41,892 nt of DNA, taken from Bacillota bacterium (GTDB lineage: Bacteria > Bacillota > Clostridia > Lachnospirales > Lachnospiraceae). Each line of letters opens with the position of its first letter. Within the stretch, counting starts at the first letter, position 1. The DNA lies in contig JAEZMV010000022.1 of assembly GCA_023414875.1 (NCBI GenBank), positions 1-41,892 on the forward strand. Reading direction: 5' to 3'. The position numbers and the translations under genes were made by a program. Below, piece after piece: positions 1-9,600 of the stretch. The notes under the pieces were generated by a model that worked only from the letters and a program-made list of their open reading frames with translations, made no database searches and was not told the DNA's origin.

Positions 1-127
1 GCATTACGTAGCGGTACATAAGGCTCTAAAGGACAGAGCCTAAGTACCGACGAATGCAAATACTCCTTTTCGGAAAGCATTTAATCGAAATAATATATCC
101 GAATTTCTGGTATGTGTGAACAGTAAC
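1..127. repeat. Palindromic repeat (MITE half) at left contig end
   Basis: These 127 bases are the exact reverse complement of 41766-41892. The outer part folds into a long imperfect hairpin: GGTAC 13-17 with GTACC 44-48, AGGCTCT 21-27 with AGAGCCT 35-41, and GCATT 1-5 with AATGC 53-57. The inner part, about 58-120, matches one arm of the internal element at 34079-34242 (TTCACACATACC end, AAATTCGG, TTTCGAT, GGAGTAT). I read this as one arm plus the centre of a palindromic non-coding transposable element, cut off where the contig ends. An identity of exactly 127 bases suggests a de Bruijn k-mer overlap. Confidence 0.85.
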
Positions 128-166
128 AATAGCATGTATTTGCCAAGCAAAAAACAGATAAAAATC

Positions 167-195
167 TTGAAATATAGAAGATAATAAGTTATAAT
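167..195 (+). promoter_or_regulatory. Sigma-A promoter of the 6S-like RNA
   Basis: TTGAAA (167-172) and a consensus TATAAT (190-195) are separated by exactly 17 bases. Transcription would begin near 202-205, just where the rod-like RNA structure starts. Confidence 0.75.
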
Positions 196-202
196 ATTAT
201 TA

Positions 203-416
203 GATTTCCTGAGATGTGCGATACTCCTGTTATTTTGAACCTACATGATTTAATAAGGGATTCCTACATTCGTAAGTGGATGTCAGGCCGCCGTTTGCAG
301 CGGAAGACAGAAGTTTATGTGCGGTTACCCACCTAGCCTGGCTAGGAGTCAAAATACAGGAAACGGCATTTTGGGTATAATACGAATGATGAAAGCGGCC
401 TTTGGCCGCTTTTTTG
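203..416 (+). ncRNA. ssrS: 6S RNA (SsrS-like)
   Basis: A non-coding transcript of about 200 nt lies between a consensus promoter and a strong intrinsic terminator. Its 5' and 3' sides pair into a rod: the segment at about 225-238 (TCCTGTTATTTTGA) pairs almost perfectly with 349-361 (TCAAAATACAGGA), and an outer helix joins CCTGAGATG to CATTTTGGG. Inside are an open bubble with AACC opposite GGTT, a short CCTAGCC/GGCTAGG hairpin on the 3' side, and an apical TGTC..CCGC..GCGG..GACA hairpin. This closed-stem, bubble and apical-stem plan is that of 6S RNA, which mimics an open promoter and binds the housekeeping RNA polymerase holoenzyme. The wording also resembles 6S RNAs of Clostridia as I remember them. 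The family call is recognition plus structure, not a covariance search. Confidence 0.72.
392..416 (+). terminator. Intrinsic terminator of the 6S-like RNA
   Basis: A perfect stem AAAGCGGCC (392-400) / GGCCGCTTT (404-412) with a TTT loop runs straight into a T tract. Confidence 0.9.
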
Positions 417-433
417 TTTCATAAACATTTTTC

Positions 434-461
434 TTGTCTTTTCTGAGATACCTATTATAAT
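434..461 (+). promoter_or_regulatory. Probable nadE promoter
   Basis: TTGTCT (434-439), a 16-base spacer and TATAAT (456-461) lie between the 6S terminator and nadE. A second TATAAT at 478-483 with a weak TTATAA upstream (455-460) is an alternative. Confidence 0.45.
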
Positions 462-575
462 TAGCATTATATAGTGTTATAATCATAAAATATGAATAAA
501 TTTAAGTATTATATACTTACGAGACGTAGTAAGTTATGTATAATATCTTCATAGAAGCAAATGAGGAGGAAGCTC

Positions 576-2504
576 ATGAAACACGGATTCGTACGAGTGG
601 CCGCAGCAACCCCAAAGATCAGGGTGGCTGACTGCAGATATAATAGCGGAAAGATTATGGAATTGATTGATTTAGCAGAGAAGCAGGGGATTAAATTAAT
701 TGTATTTCCAGAGCTGTGTATTACGGGATATACCTGTGGTGATCTGTTTTTACAGGATATATTACTTCGAGCTGCAATGGAAAGTGTAAAGGAAATAGCA
801 GATTTTATGAAGGGTAAGGAATTAGTTGCCATTGTTGGATTTCCTTATTCAGTGAAAGGAAAGCTATATAATACGGCGGCAGTGCTTCAAAACGGTAAGG
901 TTCTTGGACTAATTCCCAAAGTTAGTATACCTAACTATACAGAATTTTATGAAGGCAGATATTTTACTTCGGGTATTGTTGATCCGATTCAGATTAAATT
1001 CATGGGAGAAGACTTGTTTTTTGGCTCACGTATCTTATTCCAATGCAATAATATACCAGATTTCATACTTGGTGTCGAAATATGTGAGGATTTATGGATA
1101 CCACAGTCTCCCAGCATTGAACATTGCGTGGCAGGAGCATCTGTGATTGCAAATCTTTCAGCAAGTGATGAACTGACCGGTAAGGGCGCATATCGAAGAG
1201 AGCTGGTAAAAAGCCAGTCCGCTAAGCTAGTGTGTGCTTATCTCTATGCGGATGCAGGTGAAGGGGAGTCTACTACCGATGTGGTATTTGCAGGTCATAA
1301 TCTGATTACAGAAAATGGGACTCTTCTGGTTGAAGCTAATGCTTTTGAAAACGGAATCATCTCAAGTGAAATAGACTTAGGAAAATTAAAAAGTGAACGC
1401 AGGAGAATGCTTACCTATCTTGGTCAAAATACGGTACCCTATCAGATTATTTCCTATTCGTTCCATGAAGGTAATGATGAGCTTGAAGAAATTCTGTTGA
1501 CGAGATTCATCGATCCGGCACCCTTTGTTCCTTCGAATAAAGAAGATAGGAATAAACGTTGTAAGGATATAGTTAATATTCAAGCTATGGGGTTAAAGAC
1601 CCGATTAGCTCATATTGGTGGAACGTGTGCGGTTCTTGGAATTTCAGGAGGATTAGATTCTACCTTGGCTTTACTGGTAACGAACAAAACTTTTGAGATG
1701 TTGGAGTTGGATAAGAAGGGAATTGTGGCTGTTACTATGCCTTGCTTTGGTACCACGGACAGAACCTACCAGAATGCAGTTGCTTTGGCGAATTGTCTTG
1801 GAGTTACCTTACTCGAAGTACCGATCAGAGAAGCAGTTGAATTACATTTTAAAGATATTGGACATGATCAGAACCAGCATGACCTTACCTATGAGAATAG
1901 TCAGGCAAGGGAGAGAACGCAGGTTTTGATGGATATAGCCAGCAAATACAACGGCTTTGTTGTCGGTACCGGAGATATGTCAGAACTGGCTCTTGGCTGG
2001 GCAACCTATAACGGGGATCACATGTCCATGTATGGCGTGAATTCCTCGGTACCTAAGACACTTGTACGCTATCTTGTTTCATATTTTGCAGATACTTCGA
2101 AGGACTTAAAGCTTCAGGAAGTGCTGATGGATGTACTTGATACCCCGGTCAGCCCTGAGTTGCTTCCACCGAAAGACGGTGAAATTTCACAAAAGACAGA
2201 GGATATCGTAGGGCCATATGAGCTTCATGATTTCTTCCTCTATTATATATTACGATTTGGTTTTGAACCAGGTAAGGTATATCGCCTTGCTAAGATAGCA
2301 TTTTCAGGTACCTACGAGGATGGTGTAATATTAAAATGGTTAAAGGTCTTTTATCGGAGATTTTTCTCACAGCAGTTTAAGCGCTCCTGTCTGCCGGATG
2401 GACCAAAAGTCGGAAGTGTATCTGTCTCTCCGAGAGGTGATCTTAGAATGCCAAGTGATGCATCAGTAGCATTATGGATGAATGAGCTGGACAAGTTACA
2501 ATAA
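576..2504 (+). CDS. nadE: Glutamine-dependent NAD+ synthetase
   Basis: Makes NAD+ from nicotinic acid adenine dinucleotide, ATP and glutamine-derived ammonia, the last step of NAD biosynthesis, in the cytoplasm. The N-terminal nitrilase-type amidase carries the Glu-Lys-Cys triad: E46 (FPELCITGY), K115 (IPKV) and C170 (VEICEDLW). The C-terminal synthetase has the ATP-pyrophosphatase loop SGGLDST at 357-363 and a GTGDMSELALGW segment typical of the family. The 642-residue length fits the long two-domain form, which hydrolyses its own glutamine. The open frame reaches ATG 561, but GAGGAGGAAG overlaps those first codons and ideally spaces ATG 576, so I take 576. It stands alone, with its own promoter and a terminator downstream. 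Confidence 0.95.
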   Translation: MKHGFVRVAAATPKIRVADCRYNSGKIMELIDLAEKQGIKLIVFPELCITGYTCGDLFLQDILLRAAMESVKEIADFMKGKELVAIVGFPYSVKGKLYNTAAVLQNGKVLGLIPKVSIPNYTEFYEGRYFTSGIVDPIQIKFMGEDLFFGSRILFQCNNIPDFILGVEICEDLWIPQSPSIEHCVAGASVIANLSASDELTGKGAYRRELVKSQSAKLVCAYLYADAGEGESTTDVVFAGHNLITENGTLLVEANAFENGIISSEIDLGKLKSERRRMLTYLGQNTVPYQIISYSFHEGNDELEEILLTRFIDPAPFVPSNKEDRNKRCKDIVNIQAMGLKTRLAHIGGTCAVLGISGGLDSTLALLVTNKTFEMLELDKKGIVAVTMPCFGTTDRTYQNAVALANCLGVTLLEVPIREAVELHFKDIGHDQNQHDLTYENSQARERTQVLMDIASKYNGFVVGTGDMSELALGWATYNGDHMSMYGVNSSVPKTLVRYLVSYFADTSKDLKLQEVLMDVLDTPVSPELLPPKDGEISQKTEDIVGPYELHDFFLYYILRFGFEPGKVYRLAKIAFSGTYEDGVILKWLKVFYRRFFSQQFKRSCLPDGPKVGSVSVSPRGDLRMPSDASVALWMNELDKLQ

Positions 2505-2602
2505 CTACATGCGACATCTTCTATGTAACCCTTCTATCAAAACTACGGTTCGCTTTGCAGAGATGCTTTTTATTCAATAAACGCAATTTCCTATTGAATA
2601 TA

Positions 2603-2645
2603 AAATGCTGTAAAGCTTTTACAAATAGTCAGCTTTACAGCATTT
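2603..2645. terminator. Bidirectional terminator between nadE and the convergent membrane-protein gene
   Basis: A 15-bp perfect inverted repeat, 2603-2617 with 2631-2645, has A/T-rich flanks on both sides and sits between convergent genes. Confidence 0.75.
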
Positions 2646-2722
2646 ATAAAGTTACTGATTAGAATGATACTGGGATACATTTCAAAACATTATATAGTTT
2701 AAAATGTAGTATGTAGAAGCGG

Positions 2723-3160
2723 TTAATCAGTTGTTTTTGCCTTATCTAAGACAACTTTGATTGCTTCAATCAGAAGCTGTTGAGTATATTTACTGTCTTC
2801 CAGGATCTGAACCTGATCGATTGGTACATCTTTGTATAATTGCAATGCGATCGCTTCTAAGGACGGCTCAACCAGAGGATACATCGTAGTAATAGATTCA
2901 TCAATATTCTTGATGCTCACAGAATTGATGTGATCTTCATCTACCACTACCTCCAGGTTTAAAGCCATATCGTTTAGAGAAATGGAGGAGTTATATACGC
3001 CTGCAGTATACAAAGAAGTTTCTTTGGAAGCTACGTCATCATCCTTATCACCCTTGAACATAAAAATGAGAAGTAGTATCAACAGAATACCTAATGCTGC
3101 AAAAATCACAGTATATATGATTTCTTTTAATTGGATAACGACTATTTTTGTCTTTGCCAT
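2723..3160 (-). CDS. Small single-span membrane protein with FMN-binding-like extracytoplasmic domain
   Basis: Function unknown. The 145-residue protein has a short basic N-terminus, one long hydrophobic helix at about residues 12-37 (IIYTVIFAALGILLILLL), a charged KGDKDDD stretch, and an outside domain of about 100 residues. That domain starts with LYTAGVYNSSI, has alternating beta-strand-like segments, and ends with DSKYTQQLLIEAIKVVLDKA. This pattern resembles FMN_bind domains (GxY opening and a final helix after SGATxTS), but the SGAT flavinylation motif is missing, so covalent FMN binding is unlikely. Start ATG 3160 is preceded by GGAGG at good spacing; the longer frame to 3190 has no better site. 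It is divergent from addB with about 100 bases between. Confidence 0.7.
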   Translation of the reverse strand: MAKTKIVVIQLKEIIYTVIFAALGILLILLLIFMFKGDKDDDVASKETSLYTAGVYNSSISLNDMALNLEVVVDEDHINSVSIKNIDESITTMYPLVEPSLEAIALQLYKDVPIDQVQILEDSKYTQQLLIEAIKVVLDKAKTTD

Positions 3161-3266
3161 CTCTATCCTCCGGAGCATGATTTGCTTCATGTCTAAATTC
3201 TTAATATATATTATTAACCGAAAGAATAATTTATGCAGATAAATTCATAGGATGGAGGGATATTTT

Positions 3267-6200
3267 ATGTCCTTGCAACTGTTTCTTGGAAGTGCCGGTT
3301 CAGGCAAATCCTATCAACTGTATCAAGAGGTTATTACACAATCAAAAATAGAGCAGACAACGAACTTTCTGGTTATAGTACCGGAGCAGTTCACTCTGCA
3401 GACTCAGAAGGATATCGTCACCATGCATCCTGAGCACGGTGTAATGAATGTTGATATCTTAAGCTTTTTGCGCTTTGCTTACCGAATCTTTGATGAGGTT
3501 GGTGGTAATAGCTTTCCTATTCTGGAGGATACCGGTAAGAGTATGGTCCTTCGTAAGGTTGTGTCAGAACAAAGAAAGAACCTAATCCTATTTGGTAAAA
3601 ACGTGAAAAAACCGGGGTTTGTTAGTGAACTTAAATCTTTGCTGTCTGAATTCTATCAATATAACATACAGGCAGAGGATTTTATAAAAATGCAGGAGAT
3701 ATCGGATAAAAAGCCGGTATTAAAGGCTAAGCTTAAGGATTTGCTGACAATCTATGAGGGCTTTCGTAACTTTATGAAGGAACGTTATATAACTGCCGAG
3801 GAGGTATTATCTGTATTAGATGCAGTGATTGACCAGTCAGAATGGCTCAGGGGTTCGGTAATCTGTCTGGACGGTTTTACAGGGTTTACTCCTCTCCAGT
3901 ATCGCTTGCTAGCAAAAATGATGAAATATGCGAAGAAAGTAATGATAACGGTAACAATTGACCCTAGGGAGAAAGCAAAGGATAACAACCAAGAGCACCA
4001 GCTGTTTGGCCTTAGCGTGAAAACAATTCATAAGCTAATGAAAATAGCTGAGGAAGCAGGGGTTCAGGTTGAGGAACCGATCTATGGTGAAATAAAAAGT
4101 GGCTATGGGGTGCCTTATCGTTTTATAAACTCTCCTGCGCTTGCGTCCTTAGAGCATAATTTATTCCGCTATCCTTATAAGGTCTACGATGGAATTCAGG
4201 AGGATATTACAATCCATGCAACCAGGGATGCAAACTCGGAGATTGATTTTGTAGCTAGGGAGATAAGCAGACTCGTTCGGGAGGAAGGGTATCGTTACTG
4301 TGATATCGCGGTTGTTTCCGGCGATATTGAAGAGTATGGACGAATTGTTAAAAGAAGTTTTAATATTTCTAAAATACCATGCTTTATAGACTATAAGAAG
4401 GATATCCTGAACAATCCCTTTGTAGAGCTACTTCGGGCTGCAATCGTTATCGTTAGCGAGGATTTCAGCTATGAAGGAGTATTTCGTTTTATAAAAACCG
4501 GACTGACCGGGTTTGAGAAGGAGGATATTGACCTACTGGAAAACTATGTTCTGGCAACAGGGATACGAGGAGTGAAACGCTGGAAGGAAGAGTTTACGAG
4601 AGGATATCGCACCAGAGAAACCATAGATATGACACGCATTAATAAAATCAGAGAAAAATTTGTAGAAGACATTCTGCCTTTATATGAGGTATTGAAGGAT
4701 AAAGAAAAAACCTTAAGGGATTTTACGACTGCCCTATATGAGCTCGGGGTACGGCTTAACATAGAGCAAAAGCTGGAAGCATATCGCCAGAGGTTTCTGG
4801 AGTCAGGGCTCCCGCTGATTGCAAAGGAATTTGAGCAGGTATATCGCATCATTATGGAGCTTTATGATCAAATGGTACTTTTGCTTGGTGAAGAGCACTG
4901 CACCCTTAAGGAGTTTGGGGAGATACTGGATACCGGTCTGGTTGAAGTAAAGGTTGGATTAATACCTCCGGGGGTAGATGAAGTTGTCATTGGAGATACT
5001 GAACGTACAAGATTAAAGGACATCAGGGTACTATTCTTTCTTGGAGTAAATGAAGGAATTGTTCCTAAAGTGATTGGTAGTGGTGGAATTCTTTCGGATA
5101 TAGAAAGGGAATTGTTGATAAGTAATAATATTGAATTAGCTCCGACCAAACGGCAGCAGGCATATCAGGAGCAATTCTACATCTATTTGAATATGACGAA
5201 GCCAAAGGACAGGCTATATATATCCTATCATAAATTAAATAATGAAGGGAAATCCGTTAATCCATCCTTTTTAATCGGAAAGCTGAAACAGTTATTCCCG
5301 AATATTAAAATGATTGACGAAGATGAAAATAATGAGGATGTGGAGCATATCCTGAGAGATAACGGCCTTAATTATTTGGCAGAAGGCTTAAGAGGCTATC
5401 ATCAAAAAGTACCCTCTGATTTATGGAAAGAGCTATACCTCTATTACAACTCGGAGGAAGATAAGAATTATATTCTTACAAAGATGGTAAATGGAGCTTT
5501 TTACATCAATAAGGAAAATGGAATATCAAAGGAAGCTGCTAGACTGCTCTATGGCTCTGACCTTAAAGGAAGCGTTACAAGGCTGGAACGGTATGCAAGC
5601 TGTGCTTTTGCACATTTTATGTCCTATGGTTTATCACTGGAGGAGAGGCAGGAGTATAAACTGGCTATTCCGGACATCGGTAACATTTTTCATAATGCAA
5701 TCGATCATTTCTCAAAGCGGCTGGATTCAGGGGAATATAACTGGCATACTATCCCGGATGAGGTACGTGAGGATTGGGCAATCCAGAGTGTGGTGTATGC
5801 GGTAGAGGAGTATGAGAATTCCTTTCTCCGAAGCTCTAAAAGGAATGAATACTTAATTAAACGCATGGAACGAATCACAGTAAGAACCCTGTGGGCGCTT
5901 TGTAATCAGATAAAACAAGGAGCTTTTGAACCTGTCGGTTATGAGATGGCATTTCGCCACATCCCGGATCAAGCACTTTCCTTACAGGGAAGGATTGACC
6001 GTCTGGATCTATATGAAGAGGAAGATAAGGTATACGTACGTGTAATCGATTATAAGTCTGGCAATACCTCTTTTGATATTGGAAGTGTATATTATGGATT
6101 ACAGCAGCAGTTGTCAGTATACCTCAGTGCGGCAATGGGTTATCTTAAAGAACGTTTTCAGGAGAAGAAAATCATTCCGTCAGGAATCTTTTATTATCAT

Positions 6201-6671
6201 ATTGATGACCCGATTGTGGCTAAGTCAGATCAGTCCGAAGAAGAAATATTCAAAAGTCTTCGAATGAACGGACTCGTGAATGAAGATAAAAAGGTACTGG
6301 CACTGATGGATAAGAAGTTAGCCGGTCAGGAGGGTTCCTTAACGTCCTCGGTTAAGTCAGATATTATTCCTGTGGAGACAAATAAAGAAGGACAATTATC
6401 TAAGAGATCAGTAGCTGCAAATGAGAACCAAATCAAAGCCATGATTAATTATGTAAACCGAAAATTAGTAGAGGACGGTAATCAAATTCTAGGGGGGGAT
6501 ACCAGATTAAATCCTTATCGGTCAGCGGACAGAACTGCCTGCGATTATTGTGAATTTTACAGCGCCTGTGGTTTTGACAGCAGATTACCCGGGCATGGTT
6601 ATCGCAATCTTACAAAGAAGCCGGTGGAAGAAATGAAAGCTGAAATCTGGGGGAACGACAAAATAGATTAG
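3267..6671 (+). CDS. addB: ATP-dependent helicase/nuclease AddB
   Basis: Subunit of the AddAB (RecBCD-type) enzyme that resects double-strand breaks for RecA-dependent repair. It opens with a Walker-A-like GSAGSGKS loop. The C-terminal RecB-type nuclease domain has the VIDYKSG catalytic motif near nucleotide 6050. The four cysteines of the structural 4Fe-4S cluster are present at C779 (YASCAF), C1092, C1095 and C1101 (CDYCEFYSAC); the C-X2-C-X5-C spacing equals that of Bacillus subtilis AddB. Length is 1134 residues, usual for AddB. I start at ATG 3267 because GGAGGG lies 7-8 bases upstream; the frame opens at 3252, before that site. The stop is 9 bases from the addA start, so the pair is an operon. 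Confidence 0.96.
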   Translation: MSLQLFLGSAGSGKSYQLYQEVITQSKIEQTTNFLVIVPEQFTLQTQKDIVTMHPEHGVMNVDILSFLRFAYRIFDEVGGNSFPILEDTGKSMVLRKVVSEQRKNLILFGKNVKKPGFVSELKSLLSEFYQYNIQAEDFIKMQEISDKKPVLKAKLKDLLTIYEGFRNFMKERYITAEEVLSVLDAVIDQSEWLRGSVICLDGFTGFTPLQYRLLAKMMKYAKKVMITVTIDPREKAKDNNQEHQLFGLSVKTIHKLMKIAEEAGVQVEEPIYGEIKSGYGVPYRFINSPALASLEHNLFRYPYKVYDGIQEDITIHATRDANSEIDFVAREISRLVREEGYRYCDIAVVSGDIEEYGRIVKRSFNISKIPCFIDYKKDILNNPFVELLRAAIVIVSEDFSYEGVFRFIKTGLTGFEKEDIDLLENYVLATGIRGVKRWKEEFTRGYRTRETIDMTRINKIREKFVEDILPLYEVLKDKEKTLRDFTTALYELGVRLNIEQKLEAYRQRFLESGLPLIAKEFEQVYRIIMELYDQMVLLLGEEHCTLKEFGEILDTGLVEVKVGLIPPGVDEVVIGDTERTRLKDIRVLFFLGVNEGIVPKVIGSGGILSDIERELLISNNIELAPTKRQQAYQEQFYIYLNMTKPKDRLYISYHKLNNEGKSVNPSFLIGKLKQLFPNIKMIDEDENNEDVEHILRDNGLNYLAEGLRGYHQKVPSDLWKELYLYYNSEEDKNYILTKMVNGAFYINKENGISKEAARLLYGSDLKGSVTRLERYASCAFAHFMSYGLSLEERQEYKLAIPDIGNIFHNAIDHFSKRLDSGEYNWHTIPDEVREDWAIQSVVYAVEEYENSFLRSSKRNEYLIKRMERITVRTLWALCNQIKQGAFEPVGYEMAFRHIPDQALSLQGRIDRLDLYEEEDKVYVRVIDYKSGNTSFDIGSVYYGLQQQLSVYLSAAMGYLKERFQEKKIIPSGIFYYHIDDPIVAKSDQSEEEIFKSLRMNGLVNEDKKVLALMDKKLAGQEGSLTSSVKSDIIPVETNKEGQLSKRSVAANENQIKAMINYVNRKLVEDGNQILGGDTRLNPYRSADRTACDYCEFYSACGFDSRLPGHGYRNLTKKPVEEMKAEIWGNDKID

Positions 6672-6680
6672 GAGAAGCTT

Positions 6681-9600
6681 ATGCGTTTTACGAAGGCACA
6701 ACAAAAGGTAATTGATACGAGAAAGAAGAATGTATTGGTTTCAGCAGCAGCAGGTTCTGGAAAGACTGCTGTATTAGTCGAGCGAATTATTTCCATGATA
6801 TCGGAGGGGGATAATCCAATTGATATTGATCGTCTACTGGTAGTTACCTTTACAAATGCAGCCGCCGCTGAGATGAGAGGACGAATCGGAAAAGCGATTG
6901 ATGAAAAGCTGTTAAAGGAACCGGGTAACCTTCATCTTCAGAAGCAGCTTTCTTTGTTACAAAGTGCGCAAATTACTACAATTCATAGTTTTTGTCTGAA
7001 TGTAATACGTAATTATTTTCACCGGATTGACTTAGACCCTTCCTTCAAGATTGCAGAGGAATCAGAAATTACATTAATGAAATCCGATGTCATAGCAGAC
7101 TTATTGGAACGTTGGTATGAGGAAGGCACTGAGGATTTTCATGAATTTATCGAGAGCTATTCCCATTCCAAATCAGACGCCCCGGTAGAGGATTTAATTC
7201 TTCAATTATATAATTTTTCTATGAGCGATCCTTGGCCAAAATCCTGGATTGAAGAAAAGAAAAGGATGTTTGATATCACCTCTATGGAGGAGTTTCTTAA
7301 TGCTCCCTGGATGAGTGAATTAGTGGAATATACAAAGTCTGTGCTCGGAGATTTGCTTGCAAAGAATTCGAAAGCCATATCTATATGCAATGAATCGGGA
7401 GGTCCCGGTGCTTATCTGCCTGCTCTGATATCGGACAGAAATCAACTAAAGCAGCTGCAAACATCAGCTTCCTATCAAGAATATTCCAAACTATTTCAGG
7501 CAATATCCTTTGATCGTTTATCCGCTAAGCGAGAGGAGGGTGTTGATCCCCTTAAGAAGGAAAAGGTAAAAGTGCTTCGGGAAGAAATTAAGAAAGGTAT
7601 TAAGGATCTTGCTAATCAGTATTTTTATCAAACACCTGAAGAGATGCTAAAGGATATGCAGGCGGTGGATAAAGTCATGAAGGTATTGTTTGAACTGACG
7701 TTAGAGTTCATGGAGGAGTTTGCGAAAAAGAAGGAAGAGAAGAACCTAATTGACTTTAATGATTTGGAGCATTTTGCTCTTAAAATACTTGTAAAAGAAG
7801 AGGCCGAAGATCTTAATGCAGAAGATAAAGCTCCTACACAGGCTGCGCTGGAGCTAAGTGAACAGTTTGAGGAAATCTTAATCGATGAGTATCAGGATAG
7901 CAATATGGTCCAGGAAACTATCTTAAAGAGCATATCCAGAGAGGGCTTAGGACAACCGAACCGATTTATGGTGGGGGATGTAAAGCAAAGTATTTATAAA
8001 TTCCGTTTGGCGATGCCGGAGATCTTCATGGAAAAGTATGATACCTATTCAACAGAAGAATTAACAGCCGAAGATGAGGTTAATCATTATCAGAGAATTG
8101 ATTTGGATAAGAATTTCCGTAGCCGTAAAACAGTATTGGAATATGTGAATAGAATATTTGAACAGATTATGCAGAAATCAGTTGGCGGTGTCATCTATGA
8201 TGATACGGCGGCATTAAAATATGGTGAATTATATGAAGAAACATTAATAAATACGGCAGACCCGGAGGGCGATTCTTTGCAATTATCAGAAGAGATAAAA
8301 AGTCGACTGGCCTCAGAGGTAGAGCTTTTGTTAGTTACGGAAGAAGATCTCGAAGTTGAAGAAATATCTGTAAAAGCTTCAGATAAAATCACATCAGAAG
8401 GTGCTTCCTTCGAAGGTCATCATAATGCAGCAAGCAAAACGGACGCAAGTAATTCTGATGCAAGTGAAGTGGATATCACTTCAGAGGCTAGTGCGGAAGA
8501 ATTAGAGTATACGAAAAAAGAACTGGAAGCCAGAGTTATCGCTAAAAAAATAAAAGAACTGACGCATCCTGAGCATGGAATGCTGGTATTCGATAGAAAA
8601 ATGAACGGACATCGTCCGGCCACTTATCGTGATATTGTAATTTTGCTTCGCAGTATGTCAAACTGGTCCGAGGTTTTTGTTAATACGTTGATACAGGAGG
8701 GTATCTCTGCGTATGCCGATACCGGAACCGGATATTTTCAGACGCTGGAGATTATGACTGTTCTGAATATGCTGCGTATCATTGATAATCCAAGACAGGA
8801 TATACCGTTAGCGGGAGTTTTGTATTCTCCTATGGTAGGGCTAACGACTACCGAGCTGGCGATGATAAGAGTTGACAATAGAAATACCTGCTTGTATGGA
8901 GCTGTTAAAACCTATATCAGCCAAGGTACGAGCGAAGATTTAAAAGTAAAGCTTATTCATTTTATGGATCAGCTGAATGCTTTTCGTTCCATGGTTAGCT
9001 ATAAGCCAATACATGAGTTGATTCAGATTGTTCTAGATCAAACTGGATATTACTACTATGCTTTAGCAATGACTGGAGGGGACCGAAGAAAAGCAAATAT
9101 TGATATGTTGATTTCGCAGGCGGTTCGGTTTGAAAAGGGAAGCTATAGCGGTTTATTTCATTTTATTCGGTATATAGAAAAGCTTCATAAGTATGAAGTG
9201 GATTTTGGAGAAGCAGCGGTCTCAGGTGAACAGGATAATACGGTACGGATTATGAGTATCCATAAAAGTAAAGGACTGGAATTTCCAATTGTATTCGTTG
9301 CAGGTATGAGTAAACAGTTTAATACGCAGGATACCAGAAATAGCATCGTATTACATAGTGAATTGGGTGCAGGCCCGGAGTATATTAACAGCAAGCTTAG
9401 AACGAAGATACCGACCTTGTTGAAAAGGGTGATACAAAAGAAGGTTCAAGTTGAAAATCTTGGTGAAGAGCTTCGAGTACTTTATGTAGCTATGACAAGA
9501 GCAAAGGAAAAATTATATTTAACCGGTTATCTCAAATCACTGGATATATTAAATGCATCCTCGATTCAGGAAGGCTTAGCAGAGGAGCTAGCTGGTAAAT

